Shown here: one piece after another, positions 35,224-46,104 of the stretch
Layout: every line of letters begins with the position of its first letter
How positions within the stretch are numbered: the stretch's first letter is position 1
DNA from: Rheinheimera sp. 1928-s
GTDB lineage: Bacteria > Pseudomonadota > Gammaproteobacteria > Enterobacterales > Alteromonadaceae
Direction: 5' to 3'
DNA: 64,000 nt
Assembly (NCBI RefSeq): GCF_029269265.1
Contig: NZ_JARIXP010000008.1
Location: forward strand, 1 to 64,000
Translations under genes and position numbers: made by a program
The notes under the pieces: generated by a model
The model's input: only the letters and a program-made list of their open reading frames with translations
Told to the model about the DNA's origin: nothing
The model's database searches: none

Positions 35224-37298
35224 TAGTTAGCTCCCTGCTCTGCAGGTTTCACAACCTCTTTATCCTGAGCCTCTTTTTTCTGCAGATACTCATCAAAAGT
35301 CGGTGGAATAATTAAGGTATCGTCAAATTCCGGCATAGCTGGTGTTTCAGCGCCCGGCATCAGACTGATGCCTTTTTCGCCCTGAGCCAGTTGCTGCGCC
35401 CGTACATAGTTGTATTTACGCTGGCTGAGTTCGTTTAACAAACTATCGTCACGTATGATGGTCGCTCTGATAAAAATCATCAGATTACGTTTACGTTTGC
35501 TCGACGACGTAGAACGGAATAATGCACCTAACACAGGAATGTCACCCAAAAGCGGCACTTTAGATTCACTTTGTTGCACGTCTTCGTCAATCAAACCACC
35601 TAAAACTACAGTAGCGCCATTGTCAGCTAACACAGTAGTTTTAATTTCTCTTTTGGCAATGATAGGGTTGCCTTCAATGTCACCATTACGGCCAGACACT
35701 TCCTGCTCTATATTTAATTTAACCGCTGTGCCTTCATTAATCTGAGGCGTGACTTTTAACTTAATACCTACTTCAATCCGGTCTAAAGTGGTAAAAGGGT
35801 TGGTGCCACCAGAGCCTGGGCTAGTTGTGGTTTTTACCGGGACTTCTTCACCCACAATAAAAGATGCTTCCTGGTTGTCCATGGTCGTGATAGACGGGGT
35901 AGCCAGAATATTGGAGTTACTGTCGGTGCTGACGGCCTGTAAAATAGCGCCCCAGTCGTTTTTCACCACACCCAGCATCATACCTGTTACGCCACCCAGC
36001 GCGTCGCTCAATAAATCATAGTTACCAGGAACTTCTGGATTCACTGTAGTACCGTTTTCTGTAGTGACAGTTGTACCAGGTACAGGCCTTGCAGCAGCAG
36101 CACCAGCAGCTATAGCACTGACTGGTACTACACCATTATTAAACTGCTGCATACCGCCTGTCGCACTAATCCATTGCACCCCCAGGTTAGCACCTGAGTT
36201 ATCGGCCACTTCAACAATAATAGCTTCAACCAAAACCTGAGCCCGGCGCACATCAATCTGGCGAATCACATCTTCCAGCGAACGCATTACATCGGGCTGG
36301 GCGGTAATAACCAATGAATTACTTTCCGCATGAGCTTCAATACTGATATCACGGCCTTTGCCTGCTGTACGGGCGCCCTGAGCCTGAGTGGCAGCGCCCT
36401 GAGTTTCAGCCACTATGCTGGCACTGACCCCTTGCAGCACTTTGACTAAATCTTCGGCTTTGGCGTATTTCAGGTAATACACTCTGGTATTGCCCTGACT
36501 TTCCAGCTCAGCATCTAAGCGCTGCACTAAAGCCACAACACGTTCACGCGCCTGACGCTCACCACTAACAATCACGCTGTTGGTGCGCTCGTCGGCAACA
36601 ATTTTTGGAATTAAAAACTCAGGTTGTTCAGCTTTGCCCTGATTTTTATAAATATTTTCCAGAATTCTCACTACTTCAGCAGATGAAGCGTAACTGAGTT
36701 TGATGATTTCTAAATCCTGATCACCGGCTTTATCGACGCGGGAAATAATGTCGACTAAACGGTTCACTGTCTCAGCCTGGCCCGTCATCATAATGACGTT
36801 GGACGGATCGTAGTTGACTACACTGCCGCCGCCACTTTGATCAACAAACTGGCGTAACAAAGGTGCCAATTCACGTACAGAAACGTTTTTCACCTGTACC
36901 ACGCGGGTCACCATTTCATCACCAATGGCGCCAGCATTGTCACTGACCACAGGAATGTTTGAGGTTTTGGCATCTTTTTGCCGAACCACTTTCAGCACGC
37001 CACTTTTCATTTCAACCACTGAGAAGTCATAAACTTCCAGTACGTTTAAGAAAAACTGGTAATACTGTTTTTCGTTTAGCATTTCATAACTGCGCACGTT
37101 AATGCGACCACGGACCTGAGGGTCAACAATGATGGTTTTGTTCAGATTTTTACCAACGATATTAATAAATTCGTTGATATCTGTGCCTTTAAAATTTGGC
37201 TGATATTCAGTTGCAGTTGCAAAAAAACTCAGCAGCGTGATAGCGCCCACACCAAACCAACGGGAAATATTCAAACGAGAAGATGTCACTGACTTCAT
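35223..37298 (-). CDS. gspD: Type II secretion outer-membrane secretin D
   Basis: The 691-residue outer-membrane pore. Signal peptide 1-29, N0 domain ([20 protein letters not shown]), N1-N3 domains (repeated [17 protein letters not shown] patterns), then the secretin domain with [16 protein letters not shown]. The variable linker in N3 ([17 protein letters not shown]) is Gln/Ala rich. No pilotin gene is seen nearby. Confidence 0.97.
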   Translation of the reverse strand: MKSVTSSRLNISRWFGVGAITLLSFFATATEYQPNFKGTDINEFINIVGKNLNKTIIVDPQVRGRINVRSYEMLNEKQYYQFFLNVLEVYDFSVVEMKSGVLKVVRQKDAKTSNIPVVSDNAGAIGDEMVTRVVQVKNVSVRELAPLLRQFVDQSGGGSVVNYDPSNVIMMTGQAETVNRLVDIISRVDKAGDQDLEIIKLSYASSAEVVRILENIYKNQGKAEQPEFLIPKIVADERTNSVIVSGERQARERVVALVQRLDAELESQGNTRVYYLKYAKAEDLVKVLQGVSASIVAETQGAATQAQGARTAGKGRDISIEAHAESNSLVITAQPDVMRSLEDVIRQIDVRRAQVLVEAIIVEVADNSGANLGVQWISATGGMQQFNNGVVPVSAIAAGAAAARPVPGTTVTTENGTTVNPEVPGNYDLLSDALGGVTGMMLGVVKNDWGAILQAVSTDSNSNILATPSITTMDNQEASFIVGEEVPVKTTTSPGSGGTNPFTTLDRIEVGIKLKVTPQINEGTAVKLNIEQEVSGRNGDIEGNPIIAKREIKTTVLADNGATVVLGGLIDEDVQQSESKVPLLGDIPVLGALFRSTSSSKRKRNLMIFIRATIIRDDSLLNELSQRKYNYVRAQQLAQGEKGISLMPGAETPAMPEFDDTLIIPPTFDEYLQKKEAQDKEVVKPAEQGAN

Positions 37299-37324
37299 TA
37301 GAGTTTAACCATCTTAATTAATTA

Positions 37325-38236
37325 TTATTGTGACAGACTAAAGACAATGTCTCTGGTCTGGCCGTCACGTTCAACTTTAATCGAAGCCTGAGTCGCTTCA
37401 CGTAATTCATTCATCACCATCATGGCCTGCTGCATATCATTTAACGGAGTACCGTTAATTTCAACAGCCACATCATTGGCTCTTAAACCCATGCGTTCAA
37501 ATAAGGCGGGGTCTTTACCCGGCATTACACGGTACCCATACAACTGGCCGTTGCGGTATTGCGGCGAAGCACGAATATAGTCAAAAAACTTCATCGGCTC
37601 CGACAACATTTCCTGACGTACATCAGCTAACTCTTCAAGAGCCGGAGGCTGAGGCCCATCCATCATAGGCTCAGGTTGTGGCTGGTAATCCACTTCCTGC
37701 AGTGAACCATTGTCAGCTGCCATTTGTTGAAACTCTATACCATCCAGCATCAGGGTTTCAAAACGGGACGAGACTTTCAACAGCACTCTGTCTTCAAAAA
37801 CCTGACTTAAACTGGCACTGGTGCCCTCAATTTTGTCATCCACACCATAAGTTTGCTCTGACCCCTGACTTTCTATCACAGCAGAACCTTGTTCGGGTTT
37901 GCCACCAATGGCCACTACCCCGGTCAGTTTGACATTTAAAGTTGTTTTAGGTGCTGTGGTTGGCGCAACAACAGGAGCTGCTTCTGCTTGTTCTGATGCT
38001 TTGCCAAACAAACTGGCGTCTAGCAAGGCTTTCAGATCAGGAGCGGCCTGGCCCGTTACAGAAGCAGCCGCTGTAATAGGCTGGGCCTGCGGAACAGGTA
38101 ATAGTTGCCAACTTAAGGTTGCCAATAACCAGCACAACAGCACAACAAAAATCCAGGACAACCAGAAATTCAGGCGCTGCTGCGGCAAACGGTTCAGCCA
38201 TTCAATGGCAGGTTGGGTGGAAGCGGACCAGTTCAT
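37325..38236 (-). CDS. gspC: Type II secretion protein C with PDZ domain
   Basis: The 303-residue link between inner-membrane platform and secretin. One helix (about 27-48), a homology region (LNVKLTGVVAIGGKPEQGSAVIE, about 99-121) and a C-terminal PDZ domain (about 215-303, GLRANDVAVEINGTPLND). It is the first gene of the gspC-N transcript; the 144-base interval to hslR holds the divergent promoters. Confidence 0.94.
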   Translation of the reverse strand: MNWSASTQPAIEWLNRLPQQRLNFWLSWIFVVLLCWLLATLSWQLLPVPQAQPITAAASVTGQAAPDLKALLDASLFGKASEQAEAAPVVAPTTAPKTTLNVKLTGVVAIGGKPEQGSAVIESQGSEQTYGVDDKIEGTSASLSQVFEDRVLLKVSSRFETLMLDGIEFQQMAADNGSLQEVDYQPQPEPMMDGPQPPALEELADVRQEMLSEPMKFFDYIRASPQYRNGQLYGYRVMPGKDPALFERMGLRANDVAVEINGTPLNDMQQAMMVMNELREATQASIKVERDGQTRDIVFSLSQ

Positions 38237-38380
38237 TCTTTAATAATTCTGTTACATAACTCATTGCATCTTACCCAGTTGTTTTGTCCTCAACAAGCCT
38301 ACATATCAGAATTCAGAACCCTCACTGTGTTCAAAGGGTCTCAGACTATACTTAATGCGCAACAGCAGCGGAGAACAGGC

Positions 38381-38791
38381 ATGGATAAATCGGTAAACCA
38401 GCCTACCACACTTATATTACGTTTAGATAAATGGCTATGGGCTTGTCGCTTTTATAAAACGAGAGCGCTGGCAAAAGACATGATCGAAGGCGGAAAAGTT
38501 CATTATAATGGCCAGCGCTGTAAAGCCAGCAGGACGGTGGAGGTCGGTGCCACCATAAAACTGACGCAAGGCACAGACGAAAGAACAGTGATAATTCAGG
38601 CCTTGTCTGAAAAAAGGCTGGCTGCGCCTTTGGCACAAGCCCTGTATCAGGAAACAGAAGAGAGCCAGAAGTTGAAGCTGGAGCGCGCTGAATTGCGCAA
38701 AATGAATTTGCTGTTTGCGCCTCACCCTGAAACCAAACCTGACAAAAAAATGCGTCGTCAGTTGTTGTTGATCAAGTCGCAGCAATCTTAA
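38381..38791 (+). CDS. hslR: Ribosome-associated heat shock protein 15
   Basis: Binds stalled 50S subunits carrying nascent peptidyl-tRNA. From the ATG at 38381 it has 136 residues, close to E. coli Hsp15. The S4 RNA-binding fold starts LRLDKWLWACRFYKTRALAKD and includes GGKVHYNG. The C-terminus is basic. The frame is open from 38213, but GGAG upstream of 38381 and the family length set the start. Confidence 0.93.
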   Translation: MDKSVNQPTTLILRLDKWLWACRFYKTRALAKDMIEGGKVHYNGQRCKASRTVEVGATIKLTQGTDERTVIIQALSEKRLAAPLAQALYQETEESQKLKLERAELRKMNLLFAPHPETKPDKKMRRQLLLIKSQQS

Positions 38792-38800
38792 GGTAATGTT

Positions 38801-39649
38801 ATGAATCAAGATGTTTTAGTACGTTTTTTATTTAATCAACGCGATATGCGCGGCGAAATCGCTTATGTCTCCGATAGTTTGCAGCAAATGCTGCAAAATC
38901 ATGACTATCCATACCCGGTAAAGCAATTGCTGGCCGAACTGGTGGTTGCGACCAGTTTACTGACTGCCACTTTAAAGCTGGACGGCGATATAGCTGTGCA
39001 GTTGCAAGGTGATGGCCCTGTGCGTTTTGCTGCGGTCAATGGCACAGCAGAGCAGGAATTCCGAGGCGTAGCCCGACTGCAAGCGGAAATTGGTGCCACA
39101 GGTTTTCGTGATCTGATTGGTGAAGGTTATATGCTGGTAACCATTACGCCTAAACAAGGCGAACGTTATCAGGGCATTATCCCTCTGACCGGCGATAGCC
39201 TGACCGATACCTTAGAAGCTTATTTTGCGCAGTCGGAACAACTGCCCACCCGTTTGTATATGTTTACCGACCTGACTGAAAATCAAAGCCGTGCCGCTGG
39301 TTTATTGCTGCAGGTGTTGCCTGTCGATCCGGAAAAAGCCAAGCAGGATTTTAGTGATTTAGTGATAGTGACCGATACCATCACAGCCAACGAATTACTG
39401 AATTTACCGACGGAACAAATGCTGCACCGCTTGTACCATGATGAAGAAGTTGAGGTATTTCCGCATCAGGCTATACGTTTTGTCTGTGGTTGCTCACGCG
39501 AAAAATGTGAATCGGCCATCATCAGTCTGGGCAAAACGGCCATTGAAGAGCATATAGCGGAAGGCAAACTGGAAATCAGCTGTGACTATTGCAACAGTAC
39601 TTATCAGTTCGATAGCGCTGAATTGTCCTTATTATTGAATAAGTTTTAA
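38801..39649 (+). CDS. hslO: Redox-regulated chaperone Hsp33
   Basis: A 282-residue holdase activated by oxidation. The four zinc cysteines are present as C-x-C (229, 231) and C-x2-C (261, 264). The N-terminal domain VRFLFNQRDMRGEIAYV is typical. It follows hslR by 9 bases in the same transcript, as in E. coli. Confidence 0.96.
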   Translation: MNQDVLVRFLFNQRDMRGEIAYVSDSLQQMLQNHDYPYPVKQLLAELVVATSLLTATLKLDGDIAVQLQGDGPVRFAAVNGTAEQEFRGVARLQAEIGATGFRDLIGEGYMLVTITPKQGERYQGIIPLTGDSLTDTLEAYFAQSEQLPTRLYMFTDLTENQSRAAGLLLQVLPVDPEKAKQDFSDLVIVTDTITANELLNLPTEQMLHRLYHDEEVEVFPHQAIRFVCGCSREKCESAIISLGKTAIEEHIAEGKLEISCDYCNSTYQFDSAELSLLLNKF

Positions 39650-39656
39650 GCACGAT

Positions 39657-39695
39657 CTCCTTGAGAGAGTAAGCAGATATTGCTCTCTCAGGGAG
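39657..39695. other. Long hairpin between hslO and pckA
   Basis: CTCCTTGAGAGAG (39657-39669) pairs with CTCTCTCAGGGAG (39683-39695), 13 pairs with one G-U. No clear T-run follows, so it is either a weak terminator of hslRO or a leader element. Confidence 0.5.
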
Positions 39696-39862
39696 CTAAA
39701 CAATTATGTAACCCACCTTGTAAGTTTTCATTTTTCCTCTAAATTTCCAACAAAACCCGCGTTCCCTGGATGTTTTGGCCATCCAAATGGAGTACAATCG
39801 GGCCGAACCCTATTAAAAACCATAAATTTACTGACCTACGTACCTCAAGGAGTCACCCTACA

Positions 39863-41404
39863 ATGACCTCTACAATCACCCGCCACATTGATTTAACAGT
39901 GGCTGATTTAGTTGAACACGCTATTCGTCGCAACGAAGGTGTATTAGCGGATAACGGCGCTTTGGTGGTTAAAACCGGTCACAGAACTGGTCGCTCACCT
40001 ACGGATCGTTTTATCGTCAAAGAAGCCAGCACAGAGCAGGATATTCAATGGGGCAACGTGAATCGTCCTTTTGATCCGGTGAAGTTTTCTGCACTTTGGG
40101 CTCGTGTCAGCGATTTTATTGCGACCAAAGAACATTTTGTCTCTCACCTGGAAGTAGGTGCAGATCCGGAACACTACATTCCGATGACAGTGACCACTGA
40201 AACCGCATGGCAGCATATTTTTGCCAAAAACCTCTTTATCACTCCGGCTCAGTGGAACACATCAGGCAAAGAGACCTGGCAAATCCTGAACGTGCCTTCG
40301 TTCGAATGTAACCCTGAACGTGATGGTACCAACAGCGACGGCACTGTGATGATCAACTTTGCCGAGCGCAAAGTATTATTAGCAGGCATGCGTTATGCCG
40401 GTGAAATGAAAAAAGCCATGTTCTCAGTGCAAAACTTCCTGTTGCCAGCCAAAGGTGTATTGCCAATGCACTGCTCGGCCAACGTCGGTGAAGCAGGCGA
40501 CACCACCTTATTCTTCGGTTTGTCAGGTACTGGTAAAACAACCTTGTCTGCCGACCCGAAACGTTTCCTGATTGGTGATGACGAACACGGTTGGGCACCA
40601 AACTCAGTGTTTAATATCGAAGGCGGTTGCTACGCCAAATGTATCGACCTGTCGAAGAAAAACGAACCTGTGATTTGGGATGCGATCCGCTTCGGTACCA
40701 TTCTGGAAAACGTGGTATTGGATGATAACCGTACGCCAGACTACAAAGACGCCAGCCTGACGCAAAACAGCCGCGCAGCTTATCCGTTAGCCCACGTGGA
40801 AAAACGTGTACTGGAAAACCGTGCTGGTGAACCTAAAGCTGTGGTGTTTTTGACCTGTGATGTCAGTGGTGTTTTACCACCTGTTTCTATCCTGTCAGAA
40901 GAAGCTGCTGCTTACCATTTCTTAAGTGGTTACACCGCCAAAGTAGGTTCAACCGAGATTGGTTCAACATCTGCGATTGAATCCACTTTCTCTACCTGTT
41001 TTGGAGCGCCGTTTTTCCCACGCCCTGCAGGTGTATACGCAGAATTGCTGATCAAACGTGTCCGTGAGTTCGGCAGCAAAGTGTATTTAGTCAACACAGG
41101 CTGGACTGGTGGTCCACACGGTGTGGGTAAACGTTTTGATATCCCAACCACTCGCGGCATTATCGACGCTATAGTATCTGGCGAATTAGCTAGTGCTGAA
41201 ACTGTGCATTTACCAGAGTTAAATCTGAATGTACCGCTGAAAGTGACAGGTGTGGACAGCAACTTACTGAACCCAAGAGACACCTGGGCTGACAAAGCTG
41301 CTTATGATGAGTACGCCACTAAACTGGCCACTGAGTTTGCCAGTAACTTTAAGAAATACGATGTATCTGATGCGATCCGCAATGCAGGTCCAAAAGTAGC
41401 TTAA
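39863..41404 (+). CDS. pckA: Phosphoenolpyruvate carboxykinase (ATP)
   Basis: Converts oxaloacetate and ATP to phosphoenolpyruvate, the first step of gluconeogenesis. From the ATG at 39863 (AAGGAG upstream) it has 513 residues. The P-loop GLSGTGKTT is at 219-227, and [10 protein letters not shown] is near 41-50. The frame is open from 39770, but the added residues are not family-like. The ~210-base upstream interval holds a 6-bp inverted repeat (TGGATG...CATCCA) near 39767. Confidence 0.96.
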   Translation: MTSTITRHIDLTVADLVEHAIRRNEGVLADNGALVVKTGHRTGRSPTDRFIVKEASTEQDIQWGNVNRPFDPVKFSALWARVSDFIATKEHFVSHLEVGADPEHYIPMTVTTETAWQHIFAKNLFITPAQWNTSGKETWQILNVPSFECNPERDGTNSDGTVMINFAERKVLLAGMRYAGEMKKAMFSVQNFLLPAKGVLPMHCSANVGEAGDTTLFFGLSGTGKTTLSADPKRFLIGDDEHGWAPNSVFNIEGGCYAKCIDLSKKNEPVIWDAIRFGTILENVVLDDNRTPDYKDASLTQNSRAAYPLAHVEKRVLENRAGEPKAVVFLTCDVSGVLPPVSILSEEAAAYHFLSGYTAKVGSTEIGSTSAIESTFSTCFGAPFFPRPAGVYAELLIKRVREFGSKVYLVNTGWTGGPHGVGKRFDIPTTRGIIDAIVSGELASAETVHLPELNLNVPLKVTGVDSNLLNPRDTWADKAAYDEYATKLATEFASNFKKYDVSDAIRNAGPKVA

Positions 41405-41422
41405 TGCTTTGATTTAATGAAT

Positions 41423-41448
41423 AAAGGCTCCGTATTGGAGCCTTTTTT
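41423..41448. terminator. Bidirectional terminator between pckA and envZ
   Basis: AAAGGCTCC (41423-41431), GTATT loop, GGAGCCTTT (41437-41445) with T-run. It overlaps the envZ stop by two bases. Confidence 0.85.
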
Positions 41449-42763
41449 ATGCTGTTTTGGTTGGGCTCACTGGCAAATAGACCGTCACCACTAATCCGCC
41501 ATAAGCATGGTTATGCATACTGATTTGCCCATGATGCATATCAACAATCTTTTTGATAATAGCCAAACCTAAACCCGAACCTCCGCTGCCCCGGGCTGTA
41601 TCACCCTGAGCAAAAGGCTCAAACATACGCTGCATTTCATGTTCAGGAATGCCAGGGCCATGATCCCGCACCTGCACATAGACCTTACGACTGGCGCGTT
41701 CTACACCTGTACTGACTTCAATCACACCTTCTGAATACTTCAGTGCGTTTTCTATCAGGTTATTCAATACGCGTTTGATCGCAATGCGGCGCAAAGGCAC
41801 CAGCGGTAATGGTTCAGCCAGACTGGCAATAATTTCACGTTTTTGCAGTCGGTCGGCACTGATTTGCTCCTGCACCAACAGGTTTAAATCCTCTTCATAC
41901 AGCGCTTCTTCTTTGTGATGGCGAATGTAGTCAATGAACTGGTCGATGATGGCGTTCATATCTTCGATATCACTGACAATACCATCTTTAATCCAGCTGT
42001 CCTGTTCACTGACCATTTCGCTGGCCAGCCGAATACGGGTCAAAGGAGTACGCAGATCGTGCGATACACCAGCCATTAACAAAGCCCGGTCTTTCTCCAG
42101 TTGACTGATACCCTTGGCCATACGGTTAAAGGCGCGGGTTACAGCCACTATTTCAGTGGAACCATGCTCAGGCAGAGGATCAGGCATTTCGCCCCGCCCT
42201 ACTTTTAACGCAGCTTGTTGCAAGCCTTGCAGAGGCCTGTTCAGTTGCCGTGCAAATAACCAGCCTCCTGCCACACTTAAAAACCCTATCACCAGAACAT
42301 AAATTTTCAGCGGCGAGAAATCAGTTTCGTCCAGCCCGTTTAAAGGCACTTTCACCCAATAGTGTGGTGCTTGCGGTGGCTTCACCCAAAAGGCATAACT
42401 GCTTTGCTGAGCAATACGCACTTCGGCTGGTCCACCCAGCTCTTGTGACATTTCAGACGAGAAATACGGGTAATAGCTGGCTTCATTTAAGCCATGTAAA
42501 GGTGCTGTCGCATCGGTATAAACTTCAATGCCTGTGGCTTGCTGGAATCTTTTGGTCAGCTCTTCCGACAGCAGCACTTCGTTGTGCTCCACATCGATAA
42601 AGACCACTTTGATTTGCTTAGCGATCAGATGGTTAATTTGTTGATAGCTGGGCTTAATCACGTAATAGACCACGGATAAATAAGACACCAGCTGATTGAT
42701 CAACAACAAAATACCAATCAGAAATACCGTCTGACCAAAAGCGCTGCGCGGAAACAATCGCAT
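41447..42763 (-). CDS. envZ: Sensor histidine kinase EnvZ
   Basis: A 438-residue inner-membrane kinase: helices at about 12-34 and 152-170, a periplasmic domain between them, HAMP (about 171-222), the phosphoacceptor H-box [13 protein letters not shown] (His235) and the ATPase domain with N box ([11 protein letters not shown]) and [11 protein letters not shown]. It abuts ompR directly and is transcribed after it. Confidence 0.95.
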   Translation of the reverse strand: MRLFPRSAFGQTVFLIGILLLINQLVSYLSVVYYVIKPSYQQINHLIAKQIKVVFIDVEHNEVLLSEELTKRFQQATGIEVYTDATAPLHGLNEASYYPYFSSEMSQELGGPAEVRIAQQSSYAFWVKPPQAPHYWVKVPLNGLDETDFSPLKIYVLVIGFLSVAGGWLFARQLNRPLQGLQQAALKVGRGEMPDPLPEHGSTEIVAVTRAFNRMAKGISQLEKDRALLMAGVSHDLRTPLTRIRLASEMVSEQDSWIKDGIVSDIEDMNAIIDQFIDYIRHHKEEALYEEDLNLLVQEQISADRLQKREIIASLAEPLPLVPLRRIAIKRVLNNLIENALKYSEGVIEVSTGVERASRKVYVQVRDHGPGIPEHEMQRMFEPFAQGDTARGSGGSGLGLAIIKKIVDMHHGQISMHNHAYGGLVVTVYLPVSPTKTA

Positions 42764-43489
42764 TTAGTTGACTGCACCATCAGGCACAAACACATAACCC
42801 AAACCCCATACGGTTTGAATATAACGTGGGTTAGTCGGGTCGTCTTCCAGCATACGACGCAGACGCGACACCTGAACATCTATACTGCGCTCCATGGCTG
42901 AATAATCGCGGCCCCGGGCCATATTCATTAACTTATCGCGCGACAAAGGTTCACGGGCATGAGTCACCAGCACTTTCAGTACCGCAAATTCACCACTGGT
43001 TAAAGGCATCAGCTCGTCGCCTTTACGCATTTCACGGGTGGCGAGGTTAAATACAAAAGGCCCAAACTTCACCTGGCTTTCTTCAACCGCAGGTGCACCA
43101 GGTAACTCTTTGGATTTACGACGTAATACAGCGCGGATACGGGCTAATAATTCACGCGGGTTAAAAGGCTTAGGCAAATAATCGTCAGCCCCCATTTCCA
43201 AACCAATAATACGATCGACTTCATCGCCTTTGGCCGTCAGCATAATGATAGGAATTTCGTTTTCCTGCTGGCGCAGCTTGCGGCAAATGGATAAACCATC
43301 TTCGCCTGGCAGCATTAGATCCAGTACCACCAGATGGAAATTTTCGCGTTCCATTAAACGCTGCATTTGCTCGAAGTTGGCGGAGGTGCGGACAATATAA
43401 CCTTGTTCTACCAGATAACGTTCTAATAAAGAACGTAATCTCATGTCATCGTCGACTACTAAAATTTTTGTTGTTTCTTGTCCGAGCAT
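42764..43489 (-). CDS. ompR: Response regulator OmpR
   Basis: A receiver plus winged-helix regulator for osmotic and porin control. From the ATG at 43489 (GGAGGG 6 bases upstream) it has 241 residues: receiver Asp57 in VVLDLMLPGEDG and a C-terminal DNA-binding domain ending YIQTVWGLGYVFVPDG. A frame extension to 43516 is not supported. Confidence 0.96.
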   Translation of the reverse strand: MLGQETTKILVVDDDMRLRSLLERYLVEQGYIVRTSANFEQMQRLMERENFHLVVLDLMLPGEDGLSICRKLRQQENEIPIIMLTAKGDEVDRIIGLEMGADDYLPKPFNPRELLARIRAVLRRKSKELPGAPAVEESQVKFGPFVFNLATREMRKGDELMPLTSGEFAVLKVLVTHAREPLSRDKLMNMARGRDYSAMERSIDVQVSRLRRMLEDDPTNPRYIQTVWGLGYVFVPDGAVN

Positions 43490-43524
43490 ACAAATCCCTC
43501 CGCAAATGAAGCTCACTATAAACG

Positions 43525-43558
43525 AAAAACCCGGAGCATGGAGGGCATGCGCCGGGTT
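43525..43558 (-). terminator. Terminator upstream of ompR
   Basis: On the minus strand AACCCGG and CCGGGTT (43552-43558/43528-43534) enclose an inner GCATG/CATGC stem, followed by TTTTT. It ends the small lipoprotein transcript just before the ompR leader. Confidence 0.7.
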
Positions 43559-43596
43559 CAGTTGTTACAAAGTTTGTCTGCTTCTGCTTGGGCAAC

Positions 43597-43800
43597 TTAT
43601 TCAGGTTGCACCTTCTCTACTTTACGCAGCGGCGGATTCATCCAAACCACATGACCGGTATGAGCACTCAGTCGCGTGGAGTTTTCCTGTTTCTCTAAGG
43701 TCTTTTGATCAATCACATAAGCGTAATCTGGCGCTGAGCTGCACCCTGTCATCACAAGAGCCGTAGCAAGGACTATCAGACCTGTTAATTTTGCTTTCAT
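43597..43800 (-). CDS. Small lipoprotein, 67 residues
   Basis: Begins with a lipoprotein signal ending LVMTGC (Cys20), followed by a short polar domain (SAPDYAYVIDQKTLEKQ...WMNPPLRKVEKV). The PPLRKV-type end recalls small outer-membrane lipoproteins, but I do not recognise the family. It is preceded by GGAGG and followed by a hairpin terminator. Confidence 0.75.
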   Translation of the reverse strand: MKAKLTGLIVLATALVMTGCSSAPDYAYVIDQKTLEKQENSTRLSAHTGHVVWMNPPLRKVEKVQPE

Positions 43801-43977
43801 TGTTGGCCTCCTTTATTAAGCACATTTTCACTATAGTTGGCTTAGCCAAAATCGCCTAACATATTTTTGTTACATCTAAATGACAGTGAATAAATATTTT
43901 AGATTATTTTTAAATCTGCACGTAAACCACTAATTGTTAAGTATTTTTATTTGTTGTTTTATTGCAAAGGAGAAATA

Positions 43978-44052
43978 GTGTTTTTTAAGTATCTGACTTA
44001 TCTGTTGAAATTCATGACCTTCTCTTTCCACTTCGTCTTGAAATGGTTATAA
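43978..44052 (+). CDS. Candidate 24-residue hydrophobic small protein
   Basis: A GTG start with AAGGAG 5 bases upstream opens a 24-codon frame ending TAA. It begins MFFKYLTYLLKFMTFSF and ends LKWL: alternating hydrophobic blocks and Lys residues, an amphipathic or membrane-inserting helix. A short hairpin AGAAC/GTTCT (44062-44075) followed by T residues lies 10 bases downstream, before greB. It could be a leader peptide or a stand-alone small gene. Coding is supported only by the ribosome site and composition. Confidence 0.4.
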   Translation: MFFKYLTYLLKFMTFSFHFVLKWL

Positions 44053-44061
44053 AGTCAGACC

Positions 44062-44084
44062 AGAACAGCAGTTCTTTCTTTTTT
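44062..44084 (+). terminator. Weak hairpin with T-tract before greB
   Basis: AGAAC-AGCA-GTTCT followed by a T/C tract through 44084. The 5-bp stem is short; it could be an attenuator between the 24-residue frame and greB. Confidence 0.4.
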
Positions 44085-44103
44085 CAAATCAACACCGGAT
44101 AGC

Positions 44104-44589
44104 ATGAGTAAAACAGAGTTAGTCACCCGCGAAGGTTATGAAGCCTTGCAACAGGAATTAAACCATTTATGGCGGGAAAAACGCCCTGATACCACGGCCA
44201 AAGTGGCATGGGCGGTCAGCCTCGGCGATAGATCCGAGAACGCGGACTACAAATACAACAAACAGCTTCTTCGAGAAATAGACCGAAGGATCAGATACTT
44301 AAGAAAGCGTCTTGAGGTTATTAAAGTAGTGGATTACGCGCCCCAGCAGGAAGGGCGTGTGTTTTTTGGTGCCTGGGTAGCCATTGAAAACAGCGAAGGT
44401 GAACAGCTAACCTTTCGCATTGTTGGGCCTGACGAAATTTACGGCCGCAATGATTACATTTCGATAGATGCTCCTATGGCCCGTGCTTTGATCAAAAAAC
44501 AAATAGATGATGAAGTGCAAGTGCCTACTCCCACTGGCATCAAAGAATGGTGGATTAATAAAATCTGGTATCCGCAAGCCAAAGGCTAA
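44104..44589 (+). CDS. greB: Transcription elongation factor GreB
   Basis: Rescues backtracked RNA polymerase by stimulating transcript cleavage. The 161 residues have the N-terminal coiled coil with the acidic tip (SLGDRSENADYKYNKQLLREIDRRIRYL, about 39-67) and a C-terminal FKBP-like domain ending GIKEWWINKIWYP, which distinguishes GreB from GreA. Followed by an aldehyde dehydrogenase after 8 bases. Confidence 0.95.
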   Translation: MSKTELVTREGYEALQQELNHLWREKRPDTTAKVAWAVSLGDRSENADYKYNKQLLREIDRRIRYLRKRLEVIKVVDYAPQQEGRVFFGAWVAIENSEGEQLTFRIVGPDEIYGRNDYISIDAPMARALIKKQIDDEVQVPTPTGIKEWWINKIWYPQAKG

Positions 44590-44597
44590 GGTGTGTT

Positions 44598-45962
44598 ATG
44601 TATCAACAGCTATTAAGTCAACAACAAGAGTTTTTTTCCAGAGGCGTCACCAAAAGCCTGAGTTGGCGTAAGCAGCAATTAAAACAGCTGCAGTTGTTAC
44701 TGACCGCCCACGAAACTGAGTTATTGCAGGCGTTGCAGCAGGATTTAGCCAAGCCGGCTTTTGAAGCGCTGTTGAGTGAAATTAACTATTTGCACAGCGA
44801 TATTAAACATTGCCTGAAAAAACTGAATAGTTGGGCTAAGCCACGCCGGGTCAGCACAGGATTGCGAACCTTTCCTTCTATGGCTTTTGTTCAGCCTGAA
44901 CCTTATGGTTCTGTACTAATTATCAGCGCCTGGAATTATCCGCTGCAACTGACCTTAGCCCCTTTAGTGGCGGTGTTATCAGCTGGTAATTGCGCTGTGC
45001 TGAAGCCCTCTGAATTGGCCCCTGCCACATCGGCAATTATGGCCCGCTTGCTGCCTTTGTACTTAGATAAAGAAGCTGTGGTTGTAGTGGAAGGTGGCGT
45101 GCCTGAAACCACGGAACTGTTGAAGCTGCCTTTTGATCATATTATGTACACAGGCAACGGCCAGGTCGGCAAAATTGTGCTGCGCGCTGCTGCGGAACAT
45201 TTAACGCCTGTGACTTTAGAACTGGGTGGGAAAAGCCCGGTTTATGTCGACAGCAGTGCAGATTTAAAGCTAACAGCCCAGCGCATTGCCTGGGGCAAGT
45301 GGCTAAATGCAGGCCAAACCTGTATAGCGCCGGATTATATTCTGGCGCACAAAGATATCTGTCAGGCCTTAGCTGAAGAAATTAAAACGCAGCTGCACCA
45401 GATGTATGGCGCGGATCCGAAGCTCAGCCCGGATTATGGCCGTATCATTAACTCCCGTCATTTGCAGCGGGTGCAAAGTTACCTTGAAGGCATTGAAGTC
45501 TATTGTGGTGCTGTAGTGGATGTAGAACAGCTGTATTTCAGCCCTACTCTGGTGTTGGAGCCACAGCTCGATAGCCGCCTGATGACAGAGGAAATTTTTG
45601 GCCCTGTGTTGCCGATACTTTCTATCAATAGCTTTGACGCTGCAGTGCGTTTTGTGCAAAAACGTGATAAGCCACTGTCTGCCTATTTGTTTAGTAATAA
45701 CAGCTCACAGCAACAGCAGTGGGTAGAGCAAATCAGCAGTGGTAGTCAGTGTATCAACGATGTGCTGATGTTTATGGCGGTGTCTGAACTTCCCTTTGGT
45801 GGCGTGGGTCCGAGTGGCATGGGCCAGTATTCAGGCAAAGCAGGCTTCGAGCAGTTCAGTCATTTGAAGTCTGTACTAAAACGGCCACTCTGGCCTGAAC
45901 CGCCTGTACGTTTTGCCCCTTATGCCGAGTGGAAACGTAAGGTGCTGGGCTGGTTGAGCTAG
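44598..45962 (+). CDS. Aldehyde dehydrogenase (class 3 / coniferyl aldehyde type)
   Basis: A 454-residue NAD(P)-dependent aldehyde dehydrogenase. The general base is in LELGGKSP (Glu208) and the nucleophile in NAGQTCIAPDY (Cys242). Short N-terminal domain and absent oligomerisation extension fit the class 3 / fatty or coniferyl aldehyde group. Substrate cannot be told from sequence. Likely co-transcribed with greB. Confidence 0.88.
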   Translation: MYQQLLSQQQEFFSRGVTKSLSWRKQQLKQLQLLLTAHETELLQALQQDLAKPAFEALLSEINYLHSDIKHCLKKLNSWAKPRRVSTGLRTFPSMAFVQPEPYGSVLIISAWNYPLQLTLAPLVAVLSAGNCAVLKPSELAPATSAIMARLLPLYLDKEAVVVVEGGVPETTELLKLPFDHIMYTGNGQVGKIVLRAAAEHLTPVTLELGGKSPVYVDSSADLKLTAQRIAWGKWLNAGQTCIAPDYILAHKDICQALAEEIKTQLHQMYGADPKLSPDYGRIINSRHLQRVQSYLEGIEVYCGAVVDVEQLYFSPTLVLEPQLDSRLMTEEIFGPVLPILSINSFDAAVRFVQKRDKPLSAYLFSNNSSQQQQWVEQISSGSQCINDVLMFMAVSELPFGGVGPSGMGQYSGKAGFEQFSHLKSVLKRPLWPEPPVRFAPYAEWKRKVLGWLS

Positions 45963-46104
45963 TCATTCAGTGCAGAGTACGGACGCTTCAGCGTTTTGCT
46001 ATTGGATTTTTTAGCCTTAACAGTGGACAATTGTGGCAGTTGATAAGAACCAGTCTGGCTTTTACTTGATGTAAAGTCGCCAGCTGCTAAGGAAGCTTTA
46101 AGTT

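Noticed and set aside
39770-39862. Upstream extension of pckA
   Set aside because: The extra 31 residues are not part of the family and a good ribosome site precedes the ATG at 39863.
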